Part shown: positions 1 through 18,253 of the stretch, one piece after another
Layout of the letters: each line of letters starts with the position of its first letter
How positions within the stretch are numbered: position 1 is the stretch's first letter
Assembly (NCBI GenBank): GCA_030272585.1
Contig: BSYQ01000011.1
Location: 3,100,001-3,164,000 of the forward strand
Reading direction: 5' to 3'
DNA: 64,000 nucleotides
Source of the DNA: Bryopsis sp. KO-2023
Lineage: Eukaryota > Chlorophyta > Ulvophyceae > Bryopsidales > Bryopsidaceae
Made by a program: the position numbers and the translations under genes
Notes under the pieces: generated by a model
Told to the model about the DNA's origin: nothing
The model's input: the letters and a program-made list of their open reading frames with translations, nothing else
Database searches by the model: none

Positions 1-118
1 TCGTACGACTAGCGGACAGGCCACATGGTCGAACAATACACATCGAAACGAAAAAGGAAAAAAACAACAAAAAAACAATGTAATGTACCAATCATGAGAA
101 TACTCATGTTATTTTTAC

Positions 119-3107
119 CGTTGGATCCGATCACAGCCACCCTCTCCCCCTTTTCAACAATCAAATCCACATGGTCGAACAATCGTCGATCCCCGTAGCC
201 ATGCGTCAAATCCTCGATCGTCAGCACCGTTTTCCCTATTTTCTCGACGTCCGGAAATCTAAACGACCTCTTTTTCGGGGTGAACGGTTTTTCGACGAAA
301 TTCCCCCCCGACCGGAGCTTGTCCAGGGCTTTTTTGGCAGCCTCCGCTCGGCCTGACTGAGCGCCACCAGACAGTCTCTGAATCATATCAATCTGTCTAA
401 ACGCAAAACCACATGGAGGGTCATGATTGCAGCCAAAAAAAAAAAAATCAAAAATTTAAAAGATACATAAGTACACGCATATGAAGCATCCCACGTGTAA
501 AAATTCTCTTTTCCATTTCTCGCTTTCTTTCTTAATGTTTTTACGGTTTTTTTTTTCTTTCAAATAATTTACACCGGGGTTAAATGCCCTACGTAGTCCA
601 TCCACTTTTCAAAAATGAGTAATAGGGAGGCACTGGTATAACGACGATCTTTTTTAAAATTTAAGTTTTTTTGGGGTGCTTTGGGGTGGAGAGGAATCGG
701 GAAAGAAGGGAAAAGAAAACAATACTCCGATAATGTTTTTGCCCCCTTGCCTTTGAATTTCTTTGAGCTGTTTTTCCCAAGCAGCCCACTGTTGAGCGAT
801 CCTCTCGCTCTTTTGCTGGATGTACTGAGTGTAATTTCCCTTGTAGGTGGTGGTGACCCCCCTTTCCGTTTCAACGATTTTTGTGCAGAGCTGATCCAAA
901 AACTCACGATCATGAGAAACGATCACCATCGGAACTTCTTGCCGCTTGAGATACCCTGTATTTTTGAAAAGACAGGTGCTTTTCTTTTCTATTTTAAGAA
1001 CAAAGAAACTGCATGTCCAAAAAAAATAAGGCAGGACATCGATAAGAACATATTTCTTCCCCCCCCCCCCCCCAAAAAAAAAAAAAAAAAGTGAAAAAAA
1101 ATAATAGCAATAAGACACGGTTTTCCTCCCCAACCCTCTCCCCCTCCAAAAAAAAAAGAGAAAATGAAAAAAAATCAAACGCAAGTGGAAAAAAGTTTTA
1201 TATCGACACATTTCTCACATTTTTTTTTTCAAGTTGTTTTCTTAGATGGTGTTTTCATGGGTGTCCAGAAAACCTAGCAAACCTAGCAAACTACCTTCTA
1301 GCCACTCGATTGCTTGAAGATCCAAGTGATTTGTGGGTTCATCCAGCAACAGCAAATCTGGATCCTGGAGCAGAATTTTCCCCAAGCACATTCGCATTTG
1401 CCAGCCTCCGCTGTACGAAGCCACCTATACCCAGAAACACATAAAACCATATTTTCTGTTGCGCTCTTCCCTCTTCTCTCCCCCCCCCCCAAAAAAAAAA
1501 GAAAAAGAATGAAAAATAATAAATCATATATATATACAAAAGTATGTTTTTTCTTACATTCAAATTTAAGAATGTAAAATTTAAGTCAATCCTACGTAGA
1601 GAATCACCCCAAACTCAACACATTGCTTGGTGGAAAAAAGATAAACAAAACAATTTAACAAACTGTAGATCTATCGACATATCAACATGTAGAAAAAAAA
1701 ACAAAAACATTCGCGAAACCAGGTGTGGTACAGCACACTGCTCCATACCAGCCGATCATTGTCTTCCTTCGAGAACCCCAGTTCCGGCATCATTTTATCG
1801 ATTTTTTTGTCGAGGACTTTGACATCCAAGTCCACTGTTTTGGACGTCAAATCAGCCAGCTCATCTAGCAGCTCAGCCATTCTGTCCATATCCTCGGTGC
1901 ACTCCTCGATTTCTTTCTGGATGGCTTCTTGCCTCCGAACCACCTGGCGGTAAGCATCCGGTTCAGTAATTCATCTTCTTTTCTCTTAATTTGATATTAT
2001 TTGAATTGTGGGACTAATTTTTTTATTAAAAAACTCTATTTGTACATTGTGGAAAAAAATACATGTGTATGTGTGCAGTGAATTCTTAAAATTTAAAGAT
2101 TTGCTGGGCGCAGCCCTACGACAGTGAAATATGCCACGGACGTTTAAGTGGCATCTTGCTGGTTTTTAACATACGTATATGTGGTTCAAAAGTATTGCCT
2201 CAATATTTGATTGCATAAATAATTACATATCACATGATCATAATCACTTAGTCATTTTTTTTTCTTTCCTTTTCGGGAAGAAGGGGGGGGGGGGGGGGGG
2301 TCCCCATTTTCTACTTTTTCTTCTGTTATTCAAATATCCACCCTCATGGATTCCTCACCTTTAGTTGGTCCTCATAAACAGAAGCAAATTCTTCTCGGAC
2401 CGTTCTGGAGGGACATACGTCGAATTCTTGAAAGAGGTAAGAAATCTTCATGTTCAATTTGGATTTCACCACATTTCCAGAGTCCGGCGAAATCGCCCCA
2501 GTGACTACTTGCAACTGCGTGGTTTTTCCAGCACCATTTACGCCTGTCGAACATATTTCAAATCAATATCTTCTTTTCCTTTCATGTTCCATTTTTTGGA
2601 CGGGGGGCTCCGGCTATTTTTAGTGAGAAAACTGAACTACGGCTGCTTTTCTTTTTTTTTAAGAATTTGGAACAAATCGAAAACCACAGATTGAAAAAAA
2701 AATAAGGGGCAGCTCACCGACAAGACCAACCCGCTCCCCCTTTTTAACCTCCCAAGTGCAATCCTTCAACACTTGCTGATTCCGGAAAGTCACTGCAATC
2801 TGCGCAACACAAAAAAACATTCGCCTCTTTCTTCTCATTTTTTTTGCATTAGACAATAATGAGGTTTTCAAAAAATAGCCAAAAATGATTGAATTTTTTT
2901 TCAGAAATTAATTAATTAAAAAAATGGTTGACCACGATTGCCTCCTTTCTTCGGGTACATTTAATAATAATAATAATAACAATACTTATCATTATTAATA
3001 ATAAAATACTTGTTTTGCATATTTGTTTTTCCAAATACCTTTTCCAGCTTTATACCAGAACCGATGCCGGTTTTGAAAGACCCCACCGAGTTGGAATCCT
3101 CGGATAC
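119..3107 (-). CDS. ABC-F ATPase, plastid ABCF5-like (partial, 3' end outside window)
   Basis: Soluble tandem-ABC ATPase of the ABC-F (ribosome-associated) family, closest by memory to plant ABCF5/GCN5. Exons on the minus strand: 3107-3039, 2799-2718, 2543-2359, 1943-1749, 1424-1295, 955-751, 396-119; all phases agree. Visible parts in order: first ATPase domain with Walker [10 protein letters not shown] split by the intron at 2718/2543, signature-type SGGWQMRM, Walker [14 protein letters not shown], switch region [13 protein letters not shown], then the inter-domain arm ([14 protein letters not shown]) and the start of the second ATPase domain, cut at its Walker A (GSNG) by a donor at 118. 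The second domain's remainder lies beyond base 1. The 751/396 intron uses a GC donor. The presequence and start codon are not resolved; a Ser/Arg-rich open stretch at 4334-4094 could be a targeting exon but its phase does not join directly. Family certain, plastid location inferred. Confidence 0.9.
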
Positions 3108-4920
3108 CTATGTTTGCAAAATTTAAAAATCGGTAAAAAAACAATTATTAAGAAAAAGCAATCAGAGAAAGAGCCTCATGTCACTCATATTACTCATGAC
3201 GGTTACGGAATCACACTTTCATTTCACTTTTTGCACGTAAACCCAATATAGAATAAATCAATGAACGCTACTAATCAATTGTAAGAAACACAGCCACAAA
3301 TACCACTCAGTGGCATTTGTTTGCCACGGTGTATTTTCTCAAAAAGCAAACAAAAACAAAAAAACTTTGGCTAAGGAAACATAAATGGGGGGTGGATTCA
3401 ACACATTTTTCATGTTTCTTTCTCCACTCTGTCGACTAAACCGGCGCTTCAAATTTTCTCGACTTACAAAAACTGCAAAAATGTTTTTTCAGTCTCACCA
3501 ACTGGTGAACGGATTGTTTTCACACACACAACAATATTTGAAGAAAAAAACCTTTGATATTCTTTGCCTTTCTTATCACAGCTGACTAAACTGCATGCCA
3601 ATACTTATCTAAAAAATGCTGAGACCACTTCATGGACAGAAAATTTTTTCAAAGTCTATGTTTTTAAAAACCATTGGAAATTCTGACCAACCTCTGTGGA
3701 GGAAGGGGGGGATTGGTTGTTTCTGTTCTGCCTTTTTGCTCTCAGAACAAAACTGGAGTCAGACGGAAATCTGATTTGAAAACAATAAAACAACAAAAAA
3801 ATTCTCAAATCGGAGAACAAAATATCAATCAATCAGGGGGTTTACTCCATTCTAAAATATGAAAATATTTAATTATTTATTTTATACATGTAGTTTTTTT
3901 TAATATTTGAGTGTGCAAATCCCTCCAACAGTCATTTACCCAATGCTGTTTCTTGTTTCATAGGCTTGCACTCTTCACCCCCCCCACCCCTTTCTCAATT
4001 TATCTCAACTTGAGCAAAACAACTGCATGATATCTGTCAGACTGGGAACCAGGACCGGGTGACCGGCTCCACAGACTCGGTCTTATCTCTAACCGTCCGC
4101 CAGTCGAGCAGACTTTGAGGAAAGGAAGCAAAACTTCAGCGCTGCAAGCTGCTCAGCGAAACAAACCCCACGACTGGAGCCCTTCTTTTCCACCCACCGT
4201 CTGACGCTCGTTCGCGATGGAACCCAGCGCTGGGCGGGAATTCTGCACACGACTCCAGAACAACGTTGACTTTTTCCAGCCAACCTGGAGCGCTGGAAAG
4301 TGGCGCCCAGACCAGAGACGCTGCTGCACCCCATGGTGCAAAACTCCCTCCCGCCCGTTTGCATCTTTTTTTCCTCTTCGGTGTTTTTTTTTTTTTTTTT
4401 CTTTACTGTTTTTGGTTTCGACGGTGGTTTTGCTTTTTTGCGCGAGAACGAAACGAGACGTGGTTTCGGATCGGCGTGAAGTCCTTGGAAATGCCTTTTT
4501 CGAACCGTTTGCCAGTCGGCACGCACGCCACCTCCAAAAAAACACCTCGAGGAAAGAAGAAAAGACGAGTTGAGCAAGCTCCCGAAACCCCCTCTCTTGG
4601 AAAGCGAAATAAACGGGAGGGCAAATAAAGTTAGTGACACGTGGATCGTTGGATTCTGTCTGCCAAACCGATCAGTCAACTTTGAACCCCCGATTGATTC
4701 TGAAAATATTCTGGTCGTCCACGTGGGCGTTTCCCCGAGGGATCCCCGCGATTTTCGCGTGCGCAGTATCCCTCCCTTTCTGGTAATCACACTGAAATTT
4801 CTACAGTCCGGAAATCAGAAAGCTCTCTTTCCATTGGAATTATCTTCCAGCTCGTAAAATCATCGGCTTTTGTCACTTTTCCTTGGTCTTTGTGGCCTAT
4901 AGACAGTGATAAAGTCGATA
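3108..4920. other. Intron/upstream DNA between divergent ABCF5-like and SWIB genes
   Basis: AT-rich in the left half and GC-rich from about 4090 to 4860. The GC-rich half is open in several frames on both strands, as expected for GC-rich DNA with few stop codons. It probably holds the presequence exon of the leftward ABCF5-like gene (an ATG at 4334 begins a Ser/Arg-rich minus-strand reading) and the promoters of both divergent genes. No single reading can be chosen. Confidence 0.4.
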
Positions 4921-5626
4921 ATGGCAGAAGACAGACTTCGTGTGATGCTTGAAACGTGCGACATGGAGTCGACGACAGGTAGGGAAAAGTTATAAACTTG
5001 TTTTTTTTTTTACGTTTCCACACATAACAACAAATCATGTTTAGATTGGTGTTGCAGAATCGATGCTTCGAGAGTCATTGCTCCAAGAGTTTGGAACGGT
5101 GGATGCAGAAATGGTTCGGGTCGAGGTAAGAAATGAAAGTGTGCGAATCAGATCAATTCAAAGAGTATTCAAATACATATCCAAATAACGTTTTCACAAA
5201 AACAGTTCCTGTGGCTTCCAGGTTCTTAAACACTTGAACAAACTTATGGATATCGAAGAAGCTAAGGCAGCACAAGGATCTTCAAGAGTTGAACAACCCC
5301 GACCAAATGTATCCTCGGGGGCACAAGACCCCCGACCCACAATCCAAGTGGAATCAAGTGTCAACGTTTGCAAGAGAGGAGAAAACCTGAAAGTCCCTTT
5401 AAGAATCTCTCCCGAGTTGCATGCCTTTCTTGGAGGGGAACTTCGATCCATCACAAGAGGGAGTCTGACAAAATTCTTTTGGGGATACTTCAAAAAAAAC
5501 AATCTTCTTCTGAAGGAGGACCGTCGAATAGTTGTTTGTGATGAAAAGCTCCGATTTCTTCTCAAGGTAGAGAGATTCAATGCATTTGGCGTGATGAAGC
5601 TGTTGAAAAAGCATGTGATCGGGTAA
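4921..5626 (+). CDS. DEK_C plus SWIB/MDM2-domain protein
   Basis: Three exons, 4921-4978, 5058-5125 and 5222-5626, give 176 residues with intact phases and GT-AG junctions. Residues 1-50 resemble the DEK C-terminal helical domain (MLRESLLQEFGTV...). After a Pro/Ser-rich linker, residues about 100-172 form a SWIB/MDM2 fold: PLRISPELHAFLGG, the core FFWGYFKKNNLL, then VVCDEKLRFLL and FNAFGVMKLLKKHV. Proteins of this layout are chromatin or RNA polymerase I-associated factors (UAF30-like) in plants and fungi; small SWIB proteins also occur in plastids and mitochondria. No clear targeting sequence precedes the DEK_C part, so a nuclear role is more likely. Divergently oriented to the ABCF5-like gene. 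Confidence 0.88.
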
Positions 5627-6372
5627 AGTCGGTCAGCAATTAGTTTGTGAGAATTTGACAATTTAAGTTTAAGGGTGTTGTGGCCATGTTGGATACAGTT
5701 CCGGTTGAGAAATTGGGAGGGTTCTAGAAGGTGATTTTGTCTGAATATGTGGGAGAGTGTAAAGGTAACGCGCGATGCTGTTGTGGATGAAATAATGATG
5801 CGCACGCATATATTTTTTTACGCAAGCACGGGTGGAAGACAATCTGTAGCAGAGTGAACTGTTCCCCTCAAAATATGATCAAAAGAAAGCAAAGCGAAAA
5901 AAGAAACCAAAGATGCCTTCCACTGAAAGCTACAAACAGAGACGCACTAAAAATAAAACGCGCGAGAACACTGTGGTAAAACCCTCGGGCAGAAAAACCT
6001 GTTGAAGAAAAGTCCGCACACCAAAACAAGTGCAATATGCCGGTATAGAGTGAGGAAGAAAACCCTCCACACCCTCCAGAGGAGGATGCCCTCCAGAGGA
6101 GGATGGAATCGCGGACCGCGGCCGTGGAAGCCGAGACGAGATTTTTCTTTTTTCTGAAGAGATCGCGACCCCCACGCGCCCCACGCGCCCTTATTCGACG
6201 CGTGCGTCGTGCGCTGGACGTCGAAACCCCCGCAGGCTGCCCACCCCCACACGAACAGGAAACGCCTGAAATTCGAGTCTCTTCAGCGGCGTTTCCGAAT
6301 GATTAAGAGTGATGCGATCAGCGCATCACGTGATGAGGGGAGCGGTGGGGGCACCGCTCCCCAGGGAAATAG
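5627..6372. other. Spacer between SWIB gene and inverted-repeat arm A
   Basis: No gene recognised. It becomes GC-rich toward arm A. It holds two adjacent copies of a 17-base unit (CCCTCCAGAGGAGGATG) near 6070-6104, a short tandem of CCCCACGCG around 6170-6190, and hairpins next to the repeat boundary. Minus-strand open frames over 5194-5805 are antisense shadows of the SWIB gene. Confidence 0.6.
6337..6362. repeat. Hairpin 10 bp upstream of arm A
   Basis: Perfect 10-base stems GGGGAGCGGT and ACCGCTCCCC around a six-base GGGGGC loop. A weaker hairpin (GATGCG...CGCATC) lies just before it at about 6311-6327. Their position at the edge of the 3.8-kb inverted repeat makes them candidates for a breakpoint-prone structure. 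Confidence 0.8.
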
Positions 6373-9300
6373 CGCACAGACATCCCGTTAAAAGCTCCCG
6401 ACACTTGGTTGGGGACACTTTCATGTACGACACTTTTTCTTCTTGATGTCCAGCACCACGCCATCTCAGTTTCTGTTTTTCCTCCTTCGCTGTGAGCGCT
6501 CTAGTGCTTCGCTCGCGAGAGGGCTTTGGGGATGCCACGGAGTCGCGTCGACAATCTCCCTACATATTGCGCCCTTGGAAACGTCGTGTTCAGAAACGTT
6601 TGCGTTCGTCTTCCCTCTTCGAAAGCAACAACTGCTGCTGCATTCGTCGAGCATGCACAGTCAGTGTGCTGGGGGTTTTCGGAGCCCAGGGCTTTTCGAC
6701 AGGGTTGCCGGAGAGGCTGCAGAAGGCGCTCCTGCACACTCTCCCTGGATTGGAAAAGTGCAAAATGCTGAGGGCCCATGCTGGTGGAGTACGATTACCT
6801 GCCGGTGTATCAATGCAGCCACACGCTAGAAACCAAAAAAACTTTAGGACCTTTCTTCAGCGGGCAGCTCAAGGGAACAAGAGGTGTTTGGATATAAGAA
6901 TAATGAACAATTTGTTTTTCTTTTTTGAAGGTTATTCATATGTATGCCTGACAAGGATTTCCAGACTGGCTAGATAAAATCCCACGTCCAAGCCAGCAAG
7001 CACGCAGTTGGAAAGCCGCTCCTGCTAGAAGCTTTGTGGGAACTCTGTTCTGGAGATGGTTTTTGCCATCCTATGAAAGTCAAGGAAGAGGTAACAGATG
7101 CATGTAAAAAAAAGCCCCAAAAATTGTGAAGAGGTGTATATTTGGCCACAGAGTCGAATTTGAATTCGACGCATGTACATTGAAATATGGTGCAAGCTGG
7201 TGCTGCTTTTTCTGGTTCATTGAATTCTTGTCGAGTGGGGGATAGGTTGGCGATGTTTTTTTTGCGAGGTTTTTTATTTTTCTTTTATTTTTCCGACAGG
7301 TTTATATGGTGTCGACCCTCGAGACACGACTTTTGAGTTAGTGAAGATTTCATAAGAAAGGTGCGGTGTCCCCCCCCAAGAAAAATCCAAAAATCCAAAA
7401 AATCCAAGTGTATACTTTTTTTTTCGTGAGTGCTTTCACAAACAAGGTAATAATATCCTTGCGTATGTGAATGCATGGTTTTTCGTCTTCCCCCCCCCCC
7501 CAAAAAAAAACCCCAAGAAATTTACTTGAACTAAAAGCAGAAATACATCCATCAATTGATGTACACAGGTAAACAACGCTCAAGCCCCTGGGGAAGACTG
7601 CACAACGGGCTGCTGGGTTCCACACACTCGAGGCCAGCACAGGATTTGCATTCCAGCACCGCACGCCTGCAAAACTTACTGGGAAATGCCCGACAAGGAT
7701 TTGGACACCAAGCAATGAATAAAGTGTGGCTTGTGGTGTACAAAGGGACACGAAGAAGCGGCAGCTCAGAGCTTGATTGCGGGGATCAATGCTGCAAGGC
7801 AAGCCCAGGGTTTGTCGGAGTTTGAGTTGTACACGGGGACTCTTATCAACGATTTGGCCACAAAAGACCTTCGAGAGCCCTACAGGATGTTGACCAGCAG
7901 ATCGAAATATGGTTTGATGCTACAGTCAGACAATGCAGACGAAAGGCTGACGCCTCTCGATCGAGAAATTGGCCAGGTGGGATGATGTTCAATGGGAAAA
8001 ATTCCAAACCAAACAGGTAAGTGTGGTGGCCGATGGAAAAGTTTTGAGTTTTTGTTCGAAAGGCAATCCGACTGCTTAACCGATCGGAAAGAGATCTTTG
8101 AGGTGTATTGGGGATTTAGCGTATATGAGGGTTGATCTGAAAAGGGGGAGGGGTAGCGACAGTCCAAACCTTTTTTATTCTTCATTCAATCAACGTGATT
8201 TTGGTTTCTGTTGCCAACAGGACAGAATGGCAAAGCCTCCACCAAAGGCTGCAGCCGCTCCTCGTGTTTGGTCACTTTGGAGGAATTGCTGAGGTGGCTT
8301 CATGTGCACCCTTGTCGATGAGTATGACATGGGCCCTCCTGTGGTGAACTTCCGGTACTGCATCCTGATGCATTGTGGTTGTGTTGCTTTTGTTGAGATT
8401 GCTGGGCTGTTTTCATTTTTGCCCTTGCAATGGAGAGCCAACCAACCAGGGAGGGGAAGAGGGGGAAAAAGATTCCTGACAACATTGACGACTCGACCAT
8501 TCAAACGCTGTCGATGGAGGCTGGAGAGAGACTGCAAAAGGTTGGATCCGATTGCACCTTTGGGACTGCCGGGTCAAGGCCAGAAGACTTCCAGCGGGGA
8601 GAACCATTCAGAGGGGAGCCACGATTTCTCGATCCTGACATGGAGCAGTTGGGCCCTGGTTTGGGTCCTGACTCTGACAGGATTTGGGTGAATTTCTGGG
8701 ATGGGTCGGAGGACTGAACATGAAATTAGATATTCAGATATTCCTTCTCGGTTTTGTTTTCGAGTTTGCTTTAAATGATGAGAATGTGCAGTCTTTTGGT
8801 GCACTTGGAAATGCAGTACAGACTAGAAAAGAAAGAAACAGAGCGACTCTGTCAGCCACAGAAAAGTGTATGTTTTGCTTCGCCTGCCAATAGTTTCTTT
8901 TAGCAGTTTATCTTGATTTCTTGGGATTCTTTGCGTCAACAAATTTCTTGTCTCAGGTGACATGGGATTGTATTTTCGGGTAGGAGCAAAGAGCTTTTGC
9001 AGAGGTACCTTTTTGCTTATTGGTGGGATATTTAGCTCAGTGACGCTGATTTGGAAAGATGGCACCAGTTGCAAGTGGTTTCTTTTTTGGAGAGAATGGC
9101 AAAAGAGCTTGTTTCTAAATCAAGGGAACAACAATATTCTGGGAAAAATAAAAGAGAGGATATCCTCGTTTACTGGCAATCAAATGAAGTGAATCAGGAA
9201 TTTAGGGTATTGTTTAGTGGTTGTGTAGAGAATTTTCCAAAAAAAAAACTGACATCGCCTCTCTTTTCATCGCGTAAACGGTGCCAACCAGTCGCACAGC

Positions 9301-10168
9301 CGTGCGATGTCGCGCATACTATATGCGCTGTGGATAAAAGATTGTGCGAGGGTGTGTCAAAAACACAAAAACTGTTCGGATGGTGTGATCACAGCAGGTC
9401 GTTGATGGGGCGCCTTTCATCTTGCTCCCGGGCTCACCCTCGTCTCAACGCTCGCAGGTCACTCCGGCGGTGGCCAATGTAGGGCCACCGTCACATCGGA
9501 GGCAGGGGAGGAAACTTAAGTCACCGAGTTACCGGGCACCGCGCGACGAGCGCGTGCTCCACCTTTGAGCTGGATCATCGAACTCATCCCGGATCAGAGA
9601 TCATTCTTAATCCGCGGGATTAGGATACTGGGAGTGCATCACACTCGGTTACAGTCCTGACATGGCGTGTCGGGTCGCTTGATTAGACGGATATTAAATG
9701 TTTCCTCCTGACGTCATTGGTTTCGTGGGGGATCATGCGGGATGATGCGATTTCCAGACGCACGTGGATCATCCGATCAGTTGATTTGATCTTGATCCCC
9801 GTAATCCAGGATTGAATTTTAGCCCCCGTCGACAGCGAAACGCTGCGCAGCGAGCAGCGTTTTTCAAGTTGGTGCAACATTTTTCCAGTTATTGGTGTGT
9901 GGATTGTGAGTCACCGATTCTGTTTGTGACTTTTCTTGCTGGCGCATCGCAATGGGGCGCATCATTGGCTTGGCGGACGATTCGATAGTTTCCGTTTGGG
10001 AGGACGGTTCGATAGGCGAGCTTGGGGATTTTTTGCACTTGGGTTTGAAACGTTCCAAGAAGGGAGGCTTCGTTCGTCGGTTGCTGACTTCGTCTTTCCG
10101 CCGCAGGTGTGCGCGCGATCTCTGGTGCTTGCGTTGGTTTGTTTTGGAGGAAACGACTCGCAAACGTT
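6373..10168 (+). repeat. Arm A of a 3.8-kb inverted repeat
   Basis: Near-identical to the reverse complement of 24333-28128. Left edge: arms share sequence from CGCACAGACATCCC onward. Right edge: they share up to CGCAAACGTT and then diverge (A continues AGTGCG, B continues TCTGG). Differences are a few substitutions and indels: A has 32 extra bases at 6560-6591 and 17 extra near 10101-10117; B has 37 extra at 25217-25253 and 5 extra near 26214. Contents in order: mnmG-like pseudogene (about 6700-8590), a stretch without a recognised gene (8.7-9.25 kb), and a GC-rich segment (9.25-10.17 kb) open in all frames, part of which also occurs in copy C. A left-facing 83-codon ORF at 9074-8823 is preserved in both arms but is not recognised. 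Confidence 0.93.
6700..8590 (+). pseudogene. mnmG: mnmG/gidA (MTO1) C-terminal half, decayed, arm A
   Basis: Pieces of the tRNA wobble-uridine modification enzyme MnmG/GidA in order on the plus strand: [14 protein letters not shown] and PGLEKCKML (about 6695-6770), then in a shifted frame VEYDY and HTLETKK (to about 6832); [17 protein letters not shown] and [14 protein letters not shown] (7747-7920), [14 protein letters not shown] followed after a frame change by [12 protein letters not shown] and a good donor at about 8022; LVTLEELLRWLHVHP after an acceptor near 8219; and GKKIPDNID...LSMEAGERLQKV (8459-8550). The N-terminal FAD-binding half is absent. At least three frame changes and a 5-base loss near 8321 (relative to arm B) prevent a continuous product. 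Homopolymer sequencing errors cannot explain all of these. Origin (mitochondrial-type or plastid-type gene) not resolved. Confidence 0.82.
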
Positions 10169-10500
10169 AGTGCGAAAGGAACGATGCTCTGAGCGAAGCT
10201 GTCCAAACAAAGGACCAGCTGACTGCAAAAATCAAAGAATTGGAGCAGGAACTGTCGGGCGTGAAGGAAGAGTTGGGGGAGAGTCGAGCGAACAGAGACG
10301 AGGCCTCAAATGAGAGGGATGCTCTGGAAGCCAGATTGGAGGAAACCGCGTTCTTGGAACAAAAGAGGGATATGGCCCAGGTGGAGCTGCTGGAATTGAG
10401 GAAGGAAAAGGAACAGTTGGAGCTGAGGTTGTGCAGCAAAGAATCAGAACAAGGGGAAGGCTCCGACAAAATCACGAAATCGGAGCAGAAAGTGAGTTGA
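10166..10500 (+). pseudogene. Coiled-coil protein exon, truncated at arm A boundary
   Basis: Open frame rich in Glu, Lys, Leu and Arg with heptad-like spacing (AKIKELEQELSGVKEEL, ALEARLEETAFLEQKRDMAQ), ending at TGA 10498-10500. The coding sequence begins exactly where the arm A repeat ends; GTTAG at 10166-10170 could act as an acceptor, but no upstream exon of this gene is present on the repeat side. It looks like the 3' part of a myosin-tail or SMC-like coiled-coil gene cut off by the rearrangement. Function unknown. Confidence 0.55.
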
Positions 10501-11542
10501 TTTGAAGCTACGAGGGAAGAAAAAAAAGGAGGGGGAGTATTTCACTCCAGAATTTTCCTCAAGTTCATATAATGCTGTTTGCATTTTCCCTGCATTTCAT
10601 ACATCGGCAAATCTGTGTGCAATTCAGGATGAAAAGAAAACTTCGAATCGCAGCTGTTTATTTTATAGCCTTTTCTCAATTCACACGAAAGTGTTCATCC
10701 AACAATCAACAGAAAAAACTAAACGGAACTATACATAGGAGCGCTCTACTTCCACGACCTCTTTCACTGTCGGTTTCTTTGAAGCCTGTGCGTTATTCCA
10801 TGATTTCTACAATTGGGATCCTGGTGGGTGCCGACTTTGCAACTCTGGGTGGAATCCATTGATAAAAATTCATAATAATTATTATAATATACTTAAGTAT
10901 AAAATATTATAAAAAAGTCTAATAGTCTACCTGTTCACAAGAGACATGTTCCAATCAATGAGCTGTTCATGCACACCATCCTCCCCATATATGGGGAATG
11001 GCCTCATTTTGCTGTTTGGTGGTAGGAAAAAAAAATACGTAGTTTGATAGAGATTGTCAAGGGTGTTGTAAGTAAAACTGCATCGGAATCACCAGAAAAG
11101 CGAGCGAGGGGTTCACCCTGGTGTTGGATATTGCAGGTACAGGCCTGCCTAGGGAACAACATGAATTCTTCGGAAAGCTAAAAGAATCGACACCGATCCC
11201 CAACACGCATTACAGGAATTCGAGTGTGGTGAACTGCTGAGATGAGCGTAGAGAGGCTGCGCGGTGGAGCTCTGGTGGTGGAAATGCAAACACTGAAACA
11301 AAACTTGCTTGTTCTATAAAAAGAGAATCTCTCAGGACATTAAACGTCACTGTAGTTAATAACCAGCATTGAAAGTCCACAATACATCTAAAACGAGAAA
11401 CGCTATGTCTATGGAAAAAATAAATGAAAAAGAAAGCTCCTTCCCCTTCCGATTTAACCCCACTCAGCCGATCAAATCGCCGCTGCAGAACTTTCCTCAA
11501 TGCCGAGAGAGACGAGAAAAACAAGGGGAAGCCAGGGGTTGA
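10501..11542. other. No gene recognised
   Basis: Between the coiled-coil fragment and the 3' end of the helicase gene. Mixed composition, AT-rich around 10860-10920. The minus-strand open frame over 11210-11524 starts just after the helicase stop codon and is probably 3' untranslated sequence. Confidence 0.5.

Positions 11543-18253
<6,711 letters not shown>

Noticed and set aside
4089-4790. Long minus-strand ORF (233 codons) upstream of the ABCF5-like gene
   Set aside because: GC-rich DNA open in several frames on both strands. Only its last third could be a presequence exon, and the phase does not join the next exon.
5194-5805. 203-codon minus-strand ORF
   Set aside because: Antisense to the SWIB gene, whose three-exon plus-strand model has a recognised domain.
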